A stretch of DNA of 10,238 nt from an uncultured bacterium. GTDB lineage: Bacteria; Cyanobacteriota; Vampirovibrionia; Gastranaerophilales; Gastranaerophilaceae. The stretch is from positions 1 through 10,238 of the forward strand of contig USHE01000060.1 of NCBI GenBank assembly GCA_900554385.1, read 5' to 3'. Shown piece by piece: positions 1-6,444 of the stretch. The position numbers and the translations under genes were made by a program. The notes under the pieces are model-generated. The model was not told where the DNA came from. It ran no database searches and saw only the letters and a program-made list of their open reading frames with translations. The number at the start of each line of letters is the position of its first letter. Positions within the stretch are counted from its first letter, which is position 1.

Positions 1-108
1 ATCAAGTTTAGTAAAAGTCAATGTATCAAATAAATTAATAGATTGCATAACCATACTAACTTCATGATAACCATCTGATCTTATGCAAAAAAAAACCAAA
101 GTAAGATT
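1..108 (-). pseudogene. ispE: IspE (4-diphosphocytidyl-2-C-methyl-D-erythritol kinase) N-terminal segment, headless, joined to TolC
   Basis: Codons 264-299 of the TolC frame read NLTL, five residues, then RSDGYHEVSMVMQSINLF and DTLTFTKLD. In IspE, a GHMP kinase of the non-mevalonate isoprenoid pathway, the N-terminus reads AKINL-x-L, five residues, R-x-DGYHE, then a (V/M)MQ-x-I-x-L-(Y/F)D stretch. Spacing and order match exactly. The start codon and the first ~8 residues of IspE are missing, replaced by TolC sequence. The usual Gly before the (K/I)R is Cys here, next to a nine-T run (positions 87-95, minus strand). The rest lies outside the window, so whether it is a functional kinase cannot be told. 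Confidence 0.7.
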
Positions 109-897
109 TTTTTCTGCGACATCAATCTGTTGTTTGGCAATTTTAATATCAAAACGATTTGTAAGTGCTTTTTGAACAATTTCCTCAAAATCAGGGAAAT
201 CAAAACTTGGCGGAGGAGTCAGCATTTCTGCAAAGTTATTATCTTCTGAAAATATTTTATCCTTAGTATCGTAAATAATTTTATTAGGATCATTAAGAAC
301 CTTGTTAAAATTTGACAATGCCGTGTTAACATTAACTCTTGCGGTATTAAGCTGCGTTATAAGTTGATTAAGAGCAATCTCCGCTTGCAGCACATCAATC
401 CCGGGTTCTTTTTTATTTTTAACCCTTTCTGTTGCAATCTCCAACAGTTCTTCCTGCAATTCTTTTTGCTGTTCGAAAGTATTTAAAATGGATTTTGCGG
501 CAACAAGATTAATATAAGCCTCTCTCACATCCATTTTTAAATCGAATTCCGTATAATTAACATTCTTTTGAACAAGAACAAGATTTGATTTTGCTAAATC
601 TTTTCGAGCTTTTCTTTTAGCAATTTCAATATTCTGACTCAAACCCAGTTGTTTTGGTTCATTATACCCTGCCCCGCCCATAAAATAAAAAGCATCAATA
701 GACGGATTTTGGAGTCTGTTAGCTGACTTAATCTGATTTTTAGCGATATTTACATCTATCTGAGCAGCTTGTAAATCAATATTATTTTTAAGCGCAGCAT
801 CAATTGCCTCATCCAAGTAAACTTTTTTTACTTCAGCAGCAAAAACACAACCTTGTAGTATAAATAAGCAAACCGCTATAAACCATATCTTTTTCAT
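1..897 (-). CDS. TolC-family outer-membrane efflux protein, N-terminal part only, fused in frame to an IspE fragment
   Basis: Outer-membrane channel of a tripartite efflux or type I secretion system. The frame starts at ATG 897 and is open for 299 codons to the left edge. It has a signal peptide (MKK, hydrophobic core, VFA/AE cleavage site; a Cys at 17 after LQG leaves lipoprotein processing possible). Family hallmarks follow: LDEAIDAALKNN near residue 25, Q(N)PSIDA near 60, then long amphipathic helices (VREAYINLVAAKS, ELQEELLEIATERVKNK, GIDVLQAEIALNQL) and the start of the second repeat (ALTNRFDIKIAKQQIDVAEKNLTL, residues about 244-267). A normal family member is over 400 residues and would continue with a beta/helix repeat. 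Here, after residue 267, the sequence becomes IspE-like (RSDGYHEV...). No Shine-Dalgarno is visible; a -10 lies just upstream. TolC identity is secure for residues 1-267; the fused end is abnormal. Confidence 0.85.
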   Translation of the reverse strand, partial: MKKIWFIAVCLFILQGCVFAAEVKKVYLDEAIDAALKNNIDLQAAQIDVNIAKNQIKSANRLQNPSIDAFYFMGGAGYNEPKQLGLSQNIEIAKRKARKDLAKSNLVLVQKNVNYTEFDLKMDVREAYINLVAAKSILNTFEQQKELQEELLEIATERVKNKKEPGIDVLQAEIALNQLITQLNTARVNVNTALSNFNKVLNDPNKIIYDTKDKIFSEDNNFAEMLTPPPSFDFPDFEEIVQKALTNRFDIKIAKQQIDVAEKNLTLVFFCIRSDGYHEVSMVMQSINLFDTLTFTKLD

Positions 898-905
898 ACA
901 TTTAA

Positions 906-911
906 ATTGTA
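906..911 (-). promoter_or_regulatory. Candidate -10 (extended) for the TolC-family gene
   Basis: On the minus strand TGATACAAT (TGn plus TACAAT) ends about 8 nt before the ATG at 897. No good -35 is seen 16-18 nt upstream. If used, transcription would start about at the ATG, giving a leaderless or near-leaderless mRNA, which agrees with the absence of a Shine-Dalgarno. Confidence 0.35.
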
Positions 912-985
912 TCATAAATTATGGAAAAGTTATCATTCAGACACACTTAAATTTATGGATTTAAAATCTGTATTACAAAACTATT

Positions 986-1147
986 CTATGAAAAATTATA
1001 TTGGGTTGTAATATCGCCATTAGGTAATTGAAATACAATTTTCCCATTTATACTATAAACATTGGGAATTCCTTTTTTACGATTATTTTCTTGAGCTTTT
1101 TTAATTGCTCTATTCCCTATTAATACAAAATAAGATACAATATAAAG
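986..1147 (-). pseudogene. Small protein remnant lacking a start codon
   Basis: An open frame of 53 codons ends at TAG (986-988) and is closed upstream by TAA (1148-1150), with no ATG, GTG or TTG inside it in frame. The translation looks protein-like: NRAIKKAQENNRKKGIPN, then VYSINGKIVFQLPNGDITT. It has a basic helix followed by a short beta-hairpin-like stretch (SINGKIVFQLPNGDI), similar in style to small uncharacterised or antitoxin-like proteins. I do not recognise the family. Most likely the 3' end of a decayed gene; a non-standard ATT or ATA start is a less likely alternative. Confidence 0.4.
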
Positions 1148-1182
1148 TTATACGTGTTGAAGAAAGATAGACAATTTTTTTG

Positions 1183-1258
1183 CATGACCCATTCGCTAAA
1201 GTAATTTAGAATCAAACAAATGTCTAAAACACTTTAAATCTTCAGTATGACTGGATTA
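1183..1258. repeat. Probable decayed copy of a dispersed palindromic repeat
   Basis: On the minus strand it begins GTCATACTGAAGAT and ends GCGAATGGGTCATGC. This resembles widespread bacterial intergenic elements bounded by GTCATTCTGAA and its complement (the type that translates as VILNEVKNL). The two ends no longer pair well, so this is resemblance, not proof. Confidence 0.3.
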
Positions 1259-1284
1259 CCAAAAGGACTCTTTTTATTTGCAGA

Positions 1285-1345
1285 AAGAGAATTTGAGGGC
1301 AAGTGGGGTGAAATATTCCACATTTGTAAACGAGCAAATTCTCTT
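1285..1345. repeat. Inverted repeat with 11-bp perfect arms
   Basis: AAGAGAATTTG (1285-1295) and CAAATTCTCTT (1335-1345) are exact complements around a 39-nt centre that holds a second short pair (GTGG/CCAC). It is 74 nt downstream of the tmRNA 3' end on the tmRNA strand. There is no U-run of the kind expected for an intrinsic terminator, so its role is unknown. Confidence 0.55.
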
Positions 1346-1418
1346 AAAACCATGAAAGCCCCCACGGTGCGGGAAATTTTGCACTAAAAAGAGGCTATGT
1401 AAAACTTCTGAATTTTAA

Positions 1419-1810
1419 TGGTGGAGACGAGGGGAATTGAACCCCTGTCCAAAATGGATCTCGATAAATCTCTACGGGTGTAGATATTAATTCGCTCAAA
1501 TTATTCAGGGAATATCAGAACCTTTTAAATAATTCAAAGTGTTTTTTACGGAAACACTAACCTTTAACGGTCGTCTTGATGCATCTACCGTCATTGATGC
1601 ACTGCCGCTTGCATAATGGACCCATATCTCCGGCAAGCTGGGATATATGAGTAGCTATTAGCGACTACGCTGCTAAAGCATAAGCTCTAGAGAAGTCTGC
1701 TTTGATTACATTGTTAGCATTTAATTTGTTTTGCTCGTTGATAACCGTGAACAGCGCACGGACTCGCAACCTATCTCAACCGAACATCCTGTCTAATCCA
1801 TAACGTCCCC
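1419..1810 (-). ncRNA. ssrA: tmRNA (transfer-messenger RNA), one-piece
   Basis: Rescues stalled ribosomes with SmpB by acting first as alanyl-tRNA and then as a short mRNA whose tag marks the nascent chain for proteolysis. On the minus strand the 5' end is GGGGACG and the 3' end CGTCTCC plus ACCA. These pair as a 7-bp acceptor stem whose third pair is G-U, the alanine identity determinant. The T-arm AGGGG-TTCAATT-CCCCT and the encoded CCA are present, and the 5' region reads GGATTAGACAGGATG as in other tmRNAs. Length is 392 nt, usual for one-piece forms, with no sign of the circularly permuted two-piece form found in some cyanobacteria. The ends are inferred from stem pairing. Confidence 0.97.
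1665..1718 (-). other. tmRNA tag reading frame
   Basis: Within the tmRNA a GCT resume codon (1718-1716) opens a 17-codon frame ANNVIKADFSRAYALAA followed by TAG (1667-1665). The end LAA is the ClpXP-type degron typical of tags. The opening ANN is shared with cyanobacterial tags (ANNIV...), whereas the middle differs. This supports a cyanobacterial-branch relative. Confidence 0.9.
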
Positions 1811-1841
1811 ATAAATTCAATTATTAATGTACCGTTCTTAC

Positions 1842-1869
1842 ATTATAACCGTTTCTTTTTAAATTTCAA
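1842..1869 (-). promoter_or_regulatory. tmRNA promoter
   Basis: Minus strand TTGAAA (1864-1869), 16-nt spacer, TATAAT (1842-1847). Transcription would begin near 1835, leaving about a 25-nt 5' extension for RNase P to remove before the mature GGGG end at 1810. It sits in the gap just after the helicase stop codon. Confidence 0.75.
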
Positions 1870-1881
1870 GCCCTGCAAAAA

Positions 1882-4800
1882 TTATATAAGCAGTCTGTCA
1901 AGACAAGCTTTCGACGAATACTGCCATTCGCGATAGGTTACACGTCTTACTGTAAATCCGCAGCGTTCAATTATTGCCTGTTTTTTCATATTAGAAACCG
2001 ATTGTTTCATGTTGTCTTCTACGCCATCAACTTCTATTACAAATTTATCATCCACAAGTAAATCCGCACTCAACCCGGCAATTTCAACGCCAGCCTTAAC
2101 GGTATACCCGAGATTACGGATCTGTTCTGCTATTTCACGTTCAAGACTGTTTTTGTAAATGTTTTCATCTATTTTACAATTTTTCAACGCTTCACGCTTA
2201 TTTGTATATTCTTCAACGTAGGACATATAATCCCTGAATAAACCATCCTGCAATTCTTTCGGATTTTTTGATACAAAATTTATAACCTTATACCTTGCAC
2301 GACTGATTGCAACATTAAATAGGTTTGGTTTTTGCAGGAACGTCAAGCTTTGCGGGAAACTGTTATTTGCAAAAGCCCAAGACATAAGGATTATATCACG
2401 TTCATCACCCTGAAATGTATGCGCTGTACCTATTTCTATCTGATGTTTTTTAATTATGTGATCTGATAAAACTTTTGCAACAGAAACTTTCAACTGCTCA
2501 ACCTGCGCTCTGAACGGTGAAATTATACCAATAGAAACTGGGTTATCAGGATTTTTGCGTTCATCCTCAACTATTATGTCATACAGACGTTTTACAAGAG
2601 CTTCGATTTCTGGAAGATTTCTCGTTGCATCAAAATCAACCTTACCTTCAGGAACATGAACTGTTTCAAGAACTAAATCATCACCGACATCTTTTTTCAT
2701 AACACGCATTCTGCCGCCGTAAAATTCGCGATTAGAAAACTCTATAATAGGCGGAAGACTTCTAAAATGTTCATCAAGCATAACTGAATTCATTGAATAA
2801 TAATCGGCTAAATCAAACATTGAATTTGTTCTAAATCGCCACATAAGCTGATATTTTTCGGGAATTCCGTACTGCGACAAGAAAGATTGTTCTTTAGCTT
2901 TTTCTAGGAAAGATAAATGCGGAAGTTGTTTATCATCACCAACGATAACGGCTTTTTTAGCACGGAAAAGTATCGGGAAGCAGCTTGCAATATCACATTG
3001 CGAAGCTTCATCAATAATTGCAACATCAAATAGCCCCGGTTTTAAAGGAAGTGAACCTGATATAGCAAAAGTTGTGACGCACCAGCAAGGAAATGCTTCA
3101 AGGATTGGCTTAAAGTCTTCGGTTTCCATAATATGGCTTTGCTGACGTTTTTTAGTAGACACAAGAGAAAGTGCGTGAACCTTTAACCTCTGGCATTTTA
3201 TCTGGTCACGTAAAATTCCTTTCAAAGCCTCTCGGCGGCGATTTTTCAGGATATTAACAGCTAAAGGTTTTTGCTTTTTCTTTAGTTGTTTAATTTGTTC
3301 GGTAAGAACATGCAGATTGCCTGTTTTTTGGATTTCAGCCTCAATTTTGCGGAGATTATAAACCAATCCTGCCACCTCAAGTTCTTGTTTTAGGCGTGTA
3401 AGATTTTCTAAAGTTACATCAAAAGATTTGAGTTTAAGGATTTTTTTTAGACTGTTTACTGCACCGTAATTCGCAATATTCGCAAAAAATCCTGTTTTTT
3501 CCATATTATGTTCAAGAGTTTTGATAAGTGTTAAAATTGTATCAAGTTCAGTTTTTTTGAGAACAGATTTTATAAACTGCATTTCGCCAATAGAACTTTC
3601 CTGCATTTGAGTTTCCGCAGAAAGATTTCGCCAATCATTTTCAAGTTTAATGATTTTTTCACATTTATTTTCGCTTTCCCGGAGGATATTAATATGGTTT
3701 TTCATATCATCAACTCCGACAAAAAGGCTGTCCTCGTATTCACTATCGATATCAACCTTGCCTGATAAGAGATCTTGAAGCTGGTAACTTAATTGTCTTT
3801 GATAGTTCAGCCTTCCTGCACGAAGCGCAAGGAAAGGTGCGCCAAGGTCATTTAATCTATCGGCAACAACATCAACAGCCTTATCCATACGAGAAGCTAC
3901 CAGAACTGTTTTTCCGTTAGCAATCAGGTGTGCAACAAGGTTTACTATCGTCTGAGATTTACCTGTACCCGGAGGTCCTTGAACAGCAATAAATTTATTA
4001 TTTTCAATATTTTTTATAACTTTTTCCTGTGAATCACTTAAAGATAAAGGGGTTACGGGATAAAAGTCTTTAATTTCTTTCATTTCTTTAATTGGAACAC
4101 TTTTTTCTTTAGAGAGTGCAAATTCTTCATTTACAACATTCAATGCGGTTTCTCTATAAATTCCGCTTGGTTTTTCTGCAATTTGCATAAGCTCATGCAA
4201 AACTCCTGCCGTAACGGTAGGGCGTTTTGTAAGAATTATTGCACACTGGCGGGTTAGAGAAAGTTTTTCAAGTTTTGTAACCTGTTTTTGTTTTGTTTCT
4301 TCTTCTTCAATTACTTCCTCAACATTTTCCGCATCAATTTTTTCGTTATAAAAATCTTTTGTAATATTATCCTCATCAACATCATTTTTGTGATCAAGTG
4401 AAATATCAATATCCGGAATAATTGATTTCAAAGTGGTGAGGAAAATATTCATCTTTTCATCAGTAATCGGCAAAGTCGGAACAACCTCCAACAAACCTTC
4501 AAGCAGTGATTCAACTTCATCATCATCGTCGCTTTTTTTCATCAAAGCAGTGAGGGCGCCTGTGTTCAGTGAAAGCATTTCTTCCTGCGGAATACAGTTT
4601 ATATTCACACCGTTTCTTTCAAGATGACAACCCATATATAGAAGCGGGGTTAAAAATTCATTTTGCTTTCTTGTCTTAGAACTTTTACCAACAAGGAATA
4701 GATATCCGTAAATCAGGTATTTATCTTTCTGGTCGCGGTCGGATTGAATCATCAGTTCGGTAAGTTTGCTGTCGCCTCCGTCAAGACGCAAATATTCATC

Positions 4801-4986
4801 CCATTTAGTAAAAAGTTCTTCTTCACCTTTAAGAAAAATCCATTTGTTATCTTTATCACCTTTAAGGTTTCTGAAAGTGGAACTTTTAACTTCTTCACGA
4901 ACGCAGTCGTGTAGATACTGGCTCAACTTTTTTATAAAACTGTTATTAAATGCCGAATTAATTGCTTTAGATGCTTCCTGTAACAT
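1882..4986 (-). CDS. Upf1-like superfamily 1 helicase with C-terminal Vsr-like nuclease domain
   Basis: ATP-driven DNA/RNA helicase joined to a predicted endonuclease, 1034 residues. Residues 1-150 form an uncharacterised N-terminal domain, followed by acidic stretches (near 150 and 225). Walker A is GPPGTGKS (337-344). A charged, probably coiled-coil insertion of the SF1B type spans about 430-630. Walker B is DEAS (659-662), motif III GDDKQLP (683-689), then LDEHFRS (737-743), ISPFRAQ (822-828), TAHTFQGDERD (854-864) and NVAISRAR (891-898). The last 88 residues match the REase/Vsr-like fold found at the end of large helicases: SLEREIAEQI, SADLLV (D975), VIEVDG (E985, D987), then GFTVRRVTYREW. 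AGGA with a 7-nt gap to the ATG supports the start. It shares a 42-bp divergent promoter with the tRNA nucleotidyltransferase. The role, repair, RNA metabolism or defence, cannot be settled from sequence. Confidence 0.9.
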   Translation of the reverse strand: MLQEASKAINSAFNNSFIKKLSQYLHDCVREEVKSSTFRNLKGDKDNKWIFLKGEEELFTKWDEYLRLDGGDSKLTELMIQSDRDQKDKYLIYGYLFLVGKSSKTRKQNEFLTPLLYMGCHLERNGVNINCIPQEEMLSLNTGALTALMKKSDDDDEVESLLEGLLEVVPTLPITDEKMNIFLTTLKSIIPDIDISLDHKNDVDEDNITKDFYNEKIDAENVEEVIEEEETKQKQVTKLEKLSLTRQCAIILTKRPTVTAGVLHELMQIAEKPSGIYRETALNVVNEEFALSKEKSVPIKEMKEIKDFYPVTPLSLSDSQEKVIKNIENNKFIAVQGPPGTGKSQTIVNLVAHLIANGKTVLVASRMDKAVDVVADRLNDLGAPFLALRAGRLNYQRQLSYQLQDLLSGKVDIDSEYEDSLFVGVDDMKNHINILRESENKCEKIIKLENDWRNLSAETQMQESSIGEMQFIKSVLKKTELDTILTLIKTLEHNMEKTGFFANIANYGAVNSLKKILKLKSFDVTLENLTRLKQELEVAGLVYNLRKIEAEIQKTGNLHVLTEQIKQLKKKQKPLAVNILKNRRREALKGILRDQIKCQRLKVHALSLVSTKKRQQSHIMETEDFKPILEAFPCWCVTTFAISGSLPLKPGLFDVAIIDEASQCDIASCFPILFRAKKAVIVGDDKQLPHLSFLEKAKEQSFLSQYGIPEKYQLMWRFRTNSMFDLADYYSMNSVMLDEHFRSLPPIIEFSNREFYGGRMRVMKKDVGDDLVLETVHVPEGKVDFDATRNLPEIEALVKRLYDIIVEDERKNPDNPVSIGIISPFRAQVEQLKVSVAKVLSDHIIKKHQIEIGTAHTFQGDERDIILMSWAFANNSFPQSLTFLQKPNLFNVAISRARYKVINFVSKNPKELQDGLFRDYMSYVEEYTNKREALKNCKIDENIYKNSLEREIAEQIRNLGYTVKAGVEIAGLSADLLVDDKFVIEVDGVEDNMKQSVSNMKKQAIIERCGFTVRRVTYREWQYSSKACLDRLLI

Positions 4987-4992
4987 AATATC

Positions 4993-5021
4993 TTCCTTTT
5001 TCTATCATTTTACGCTAAAAT
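4993..5021. promoter_or_regulatory. Compact divergent promoter between the helicase and tRNA nucleotidyltransferase genes
   Basis: The 42-bp gap contains ATTTTA-CGC-TAAAAT (5007-5021), an exact inverted repeat in which each arm is a TAAAAT -10 for one direction. Plus-strand TAAAAT (5016-5021) would start transcription about at ATG 5029. Minus-strand TAAAAT (5012-5007) would start near 5000, just ahead of the helicase AGGA (4994-4997). The -35 regions are poor on both sides, so the assignment is tentative. Confidence 0.4.
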
Positions 5022-5028
5022 AGGCGAT

Positions 5029-6120
5029 ATGAACATCATCAATATAAATGATAATAAGTTATATTACGTCGGCGGGATTGTGCGCGACGAACTTTTAGGG
5101 ATTGAGAGCCTTGATGTTGATGTGGTTTATGAAGGTAATGCCATAGAGTTTGCCAAAAGTCTTTCAGAAACGGAAATTTTGCAAATAAACGAGCCTTTCG
5201 GAACTGTTCGCGTAAAACTTGACGGACGTGAAATTGATATTGCTTCTACACGTGAAGAAACTTACAAACGCAAAGGGCATCTTCCAACAGTCACAAAAAT
5301 CGGTGTTCCTCTAAAAGAAGATGTTAAACGCCGTGATTTCACAATTAATACCCTCTATAAATCTGTTTCTACAGAAGAAATAATTGACCTCACAGGCGGG
5401 CTTGAGGATTTAAAAAATAAAACTATACGTGTACTTCACGACAAAAGTTTTATCGACGACCCGACAAGAATTCTGCGCGCCTTGAAATTCGCAACACGTT
5501 TCGGGTTTACTATTGAACCGCATACGAAAAAACTTCAAGACGATTACCTGAAAAATATCGATTACGATATGTGCTACAAACGTATAAAAAAAGAATTAAT
5601 CGAAACTTTCAGCTTAAACTCTCAATCTGCATTTGAAATCTTTATTAATGATAGGATTTATAAACTCATCACAACACGTGAGGTCACTTTGCCAAAGATA
5701 AATATTGAAAAGTTAATAAACCTCTATCCTGTTAATAACATCTGGCTGGTTTACGTCGGGGTGCTGGGTGATTTGTCACGACTTCCACTGACAAAAGCCG
5801 AACAAAAAATCCTTGATGATTTTAATGCAATCGAAAAACTTCATAACGACTTTGAAATCTACAAAGCCTTTGAAAAGGTTATGCCGGAAACAATTCTCCT
5901 ATACGCAATTTTGAAAGATGAAAAATCCGCCGTAAAATATTTAGAAGAACTCAGCCGGATAAAACTTTCCATTAACGGAAAAGACTTGCAGGGAATAGGA
6001 CTTGCACCATCACCCAAATATCAGGAAATATTCGATTACGTACTTAAACAAAAACTCCAATCACCAAACATGTCAAAAACAGACGAAATAGAAGCTGTAA
6101 AAAATTACCTAGACATTTAA
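5029..6120 (+). CDS. tRNA nucleotidyltransferase, class II (CCA-adding family)
   Basis: Adds or repairs the 3' CCA end of tRNAs using CTP and ATP. At 363 residues it has the polymerase-beta-type head: GGIVRD (15-20), LDVDVVYEG with the metal-binding pair D29 and D31, EIDIAS with the third Asp (D70), RRDFTIN (101-107) and DDPTRILRALKFATRFGF (143-160). A helical neck and body follow, and a tail segment INGKDLQGIGLAPSPKY (about 316-332) is typical of bacterial members. It lacks the CBS and DHH domains fused to some A-adding enzymes. In cyanobacterial relatives this family is split into separate CC-adding and A-adding enzymes, so which activity this copy has is open; poly(A) polymerase is less likely. 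The start lacks a strong Shine-Dalgarno. It ends with its stop codon overlapping that of the convergent HTH gene by 4 bp, with no terminator between. Confidence 0.88.
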   Translation: MNIININDNKLYYVGGIVRDELLGIESLDVDVVYEGNAIEFAKSLSETEILQINEPFGTVRVKLDGREIDIASTREETYKRKGHLPTVTKIGVPLKEDVKRRDFTINTLYKSVSTEEIIDLTGGLEDLKNKTIRVLHDKSFIDDPTRILRALKFATRFGFTIEPHTKKLQDDYLKNIDYDMCYKRIKKELIETFSLNSQSAFEIFINDRIYKLITTREVTLPKINIEKLINLYPVNNIWLVYVGVLGDLSRLPLTKAEQKILDDFNAIEKLHNDFEIYKAFEKVMPETILLYAILKDEKSAVKYLEELSRIKLSINGKDLQGIGLAPSPKYQEIFDYVLKQKLQSPNMSKTDEIEAVKNYLDI

Positions 6121-6362
6121 GGAAAGAATATTTCTTCCCACCCGTCAGAAGACTTTTTGCAAAACTTAATTTTGTAGCCTAAAATATCAGAAATAATAGC
6201 CGCCTCATACAAACTAAGACTTTTAATTTTCATCTTGCTCGTCAAACTCGCCAGCGTATAGTGTTTTCCAGTTTTTTCCTGCAAAAGTTCCGCCAACTGC
6301 GTCAACGTCATACCATTCTTTGAGGTTAATGACTTTATAAAATTTTTGATATTTACGTCCAT
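6117..6362 (-). CDS. Small HTH-like DNA-binding protein (81 aa)
   Basis: Residues 18-60 (MTLTQLAELLQEKTGKHY, TLASLTSKMKIKSLSLYEAAIISDIL) have the helix, turn, helix pattern of Cro/C1 (XRE) repressors: a TQLAELL first helix and a recognition-type helix around TLASLTSKM. No extra effector domain is present. The gene converges on the tRNA nucleotidyltransferase with overlapping stops and is divergent from the 70-aa gene. The shared promoter region carries two identical palindromes, so autoregulation and control of the neighbour is a reasonable inference. No Shine-Dalgarno precedes the ATG. Family name not recognised; HTH assignment is by pattern. Confidence 0.65.
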   Translation of the reverse strand: MDVNIKNFIKSLTSKNGMTLTQLAELLQEKTGKHYTLASLTSKMKIKSLSLYEAAIISDILGYKIKFCKKSSDGWEEIFFP

Positions 6363-6366
6363 TTAT

Positions 6367-6412
6367 AAAATTATAATTCATTTGACAAAAACTGAAAAAT
6401 AAATTATAATTT
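6367..6412. promoter_or_regulatory. Divergent promoter with twin palindromic operator candidates
   Basis: Plus strand: TTGACA (6382-6387), exactly 17 nt, TATAAT (6405-6410), a full consensus sigma-70-type promoter for the 70-aa gene. Minus strand: TATAAT (6375-6370) with TTTTCA (6398-6393) 17 nt upstream, for the HTH gene, predicting a start at about the ATG. The palindrome AATTATAATT occurs at 6369-6378 and 6402-6411, 33 bp apart (about three helical turns). One copy overlaps the plus -10 and the other the minus -10, the layout expected for a repressor that shuts both promoters. Confidence 0.75.
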
Positions 6413-6444
6413 TGATGATATTCACTATATAGTTATGATATATC

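Larger units (their letters stand above)
898..1418. other. 521-bp tract without an intact gene
   Basis: Between the TolC start and the tmRNA 3' end. It holds the candidate TolC -10, a 5'-less ORF remnant (986-1147), a likely decayed dispersed repeat (1183-1258) and an inverted repeat (1285-1345). I see no convincing terminator for the tmRNA; the G/C-rich imperfect palindrome around 1359-1373 has almost no loop. A 46-codon plus-strand frame (1247-1387) has no ribosome binding site and overlaps the inverted repeat; I do not call it a gene. Confidence 0.7.

Noticed and set aside
1359..1373. CCCCCACGGTGCGGG as a tmRNA terminator hairpin
   Set aside because: The loop would be a single base and the stem has a mismatch; no run of U follows closely on the tmRNA strand.
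1247..1387. 46-codon plus-strand frame between the ORF remnant and the tmRNA
   Set aside because: No Shine-Dalgarno or promoter, overlaps the 1285-1345 inverted repeat, and the translation resembles nothing I know.
4433..5023. Plus-strand open frames opposite the helicase N-terminus (4433-4627, 4766-5023)
   Set aside because: Ser/Leu-rich translations lie antisense to well-supported coding sequence; they are shadows.
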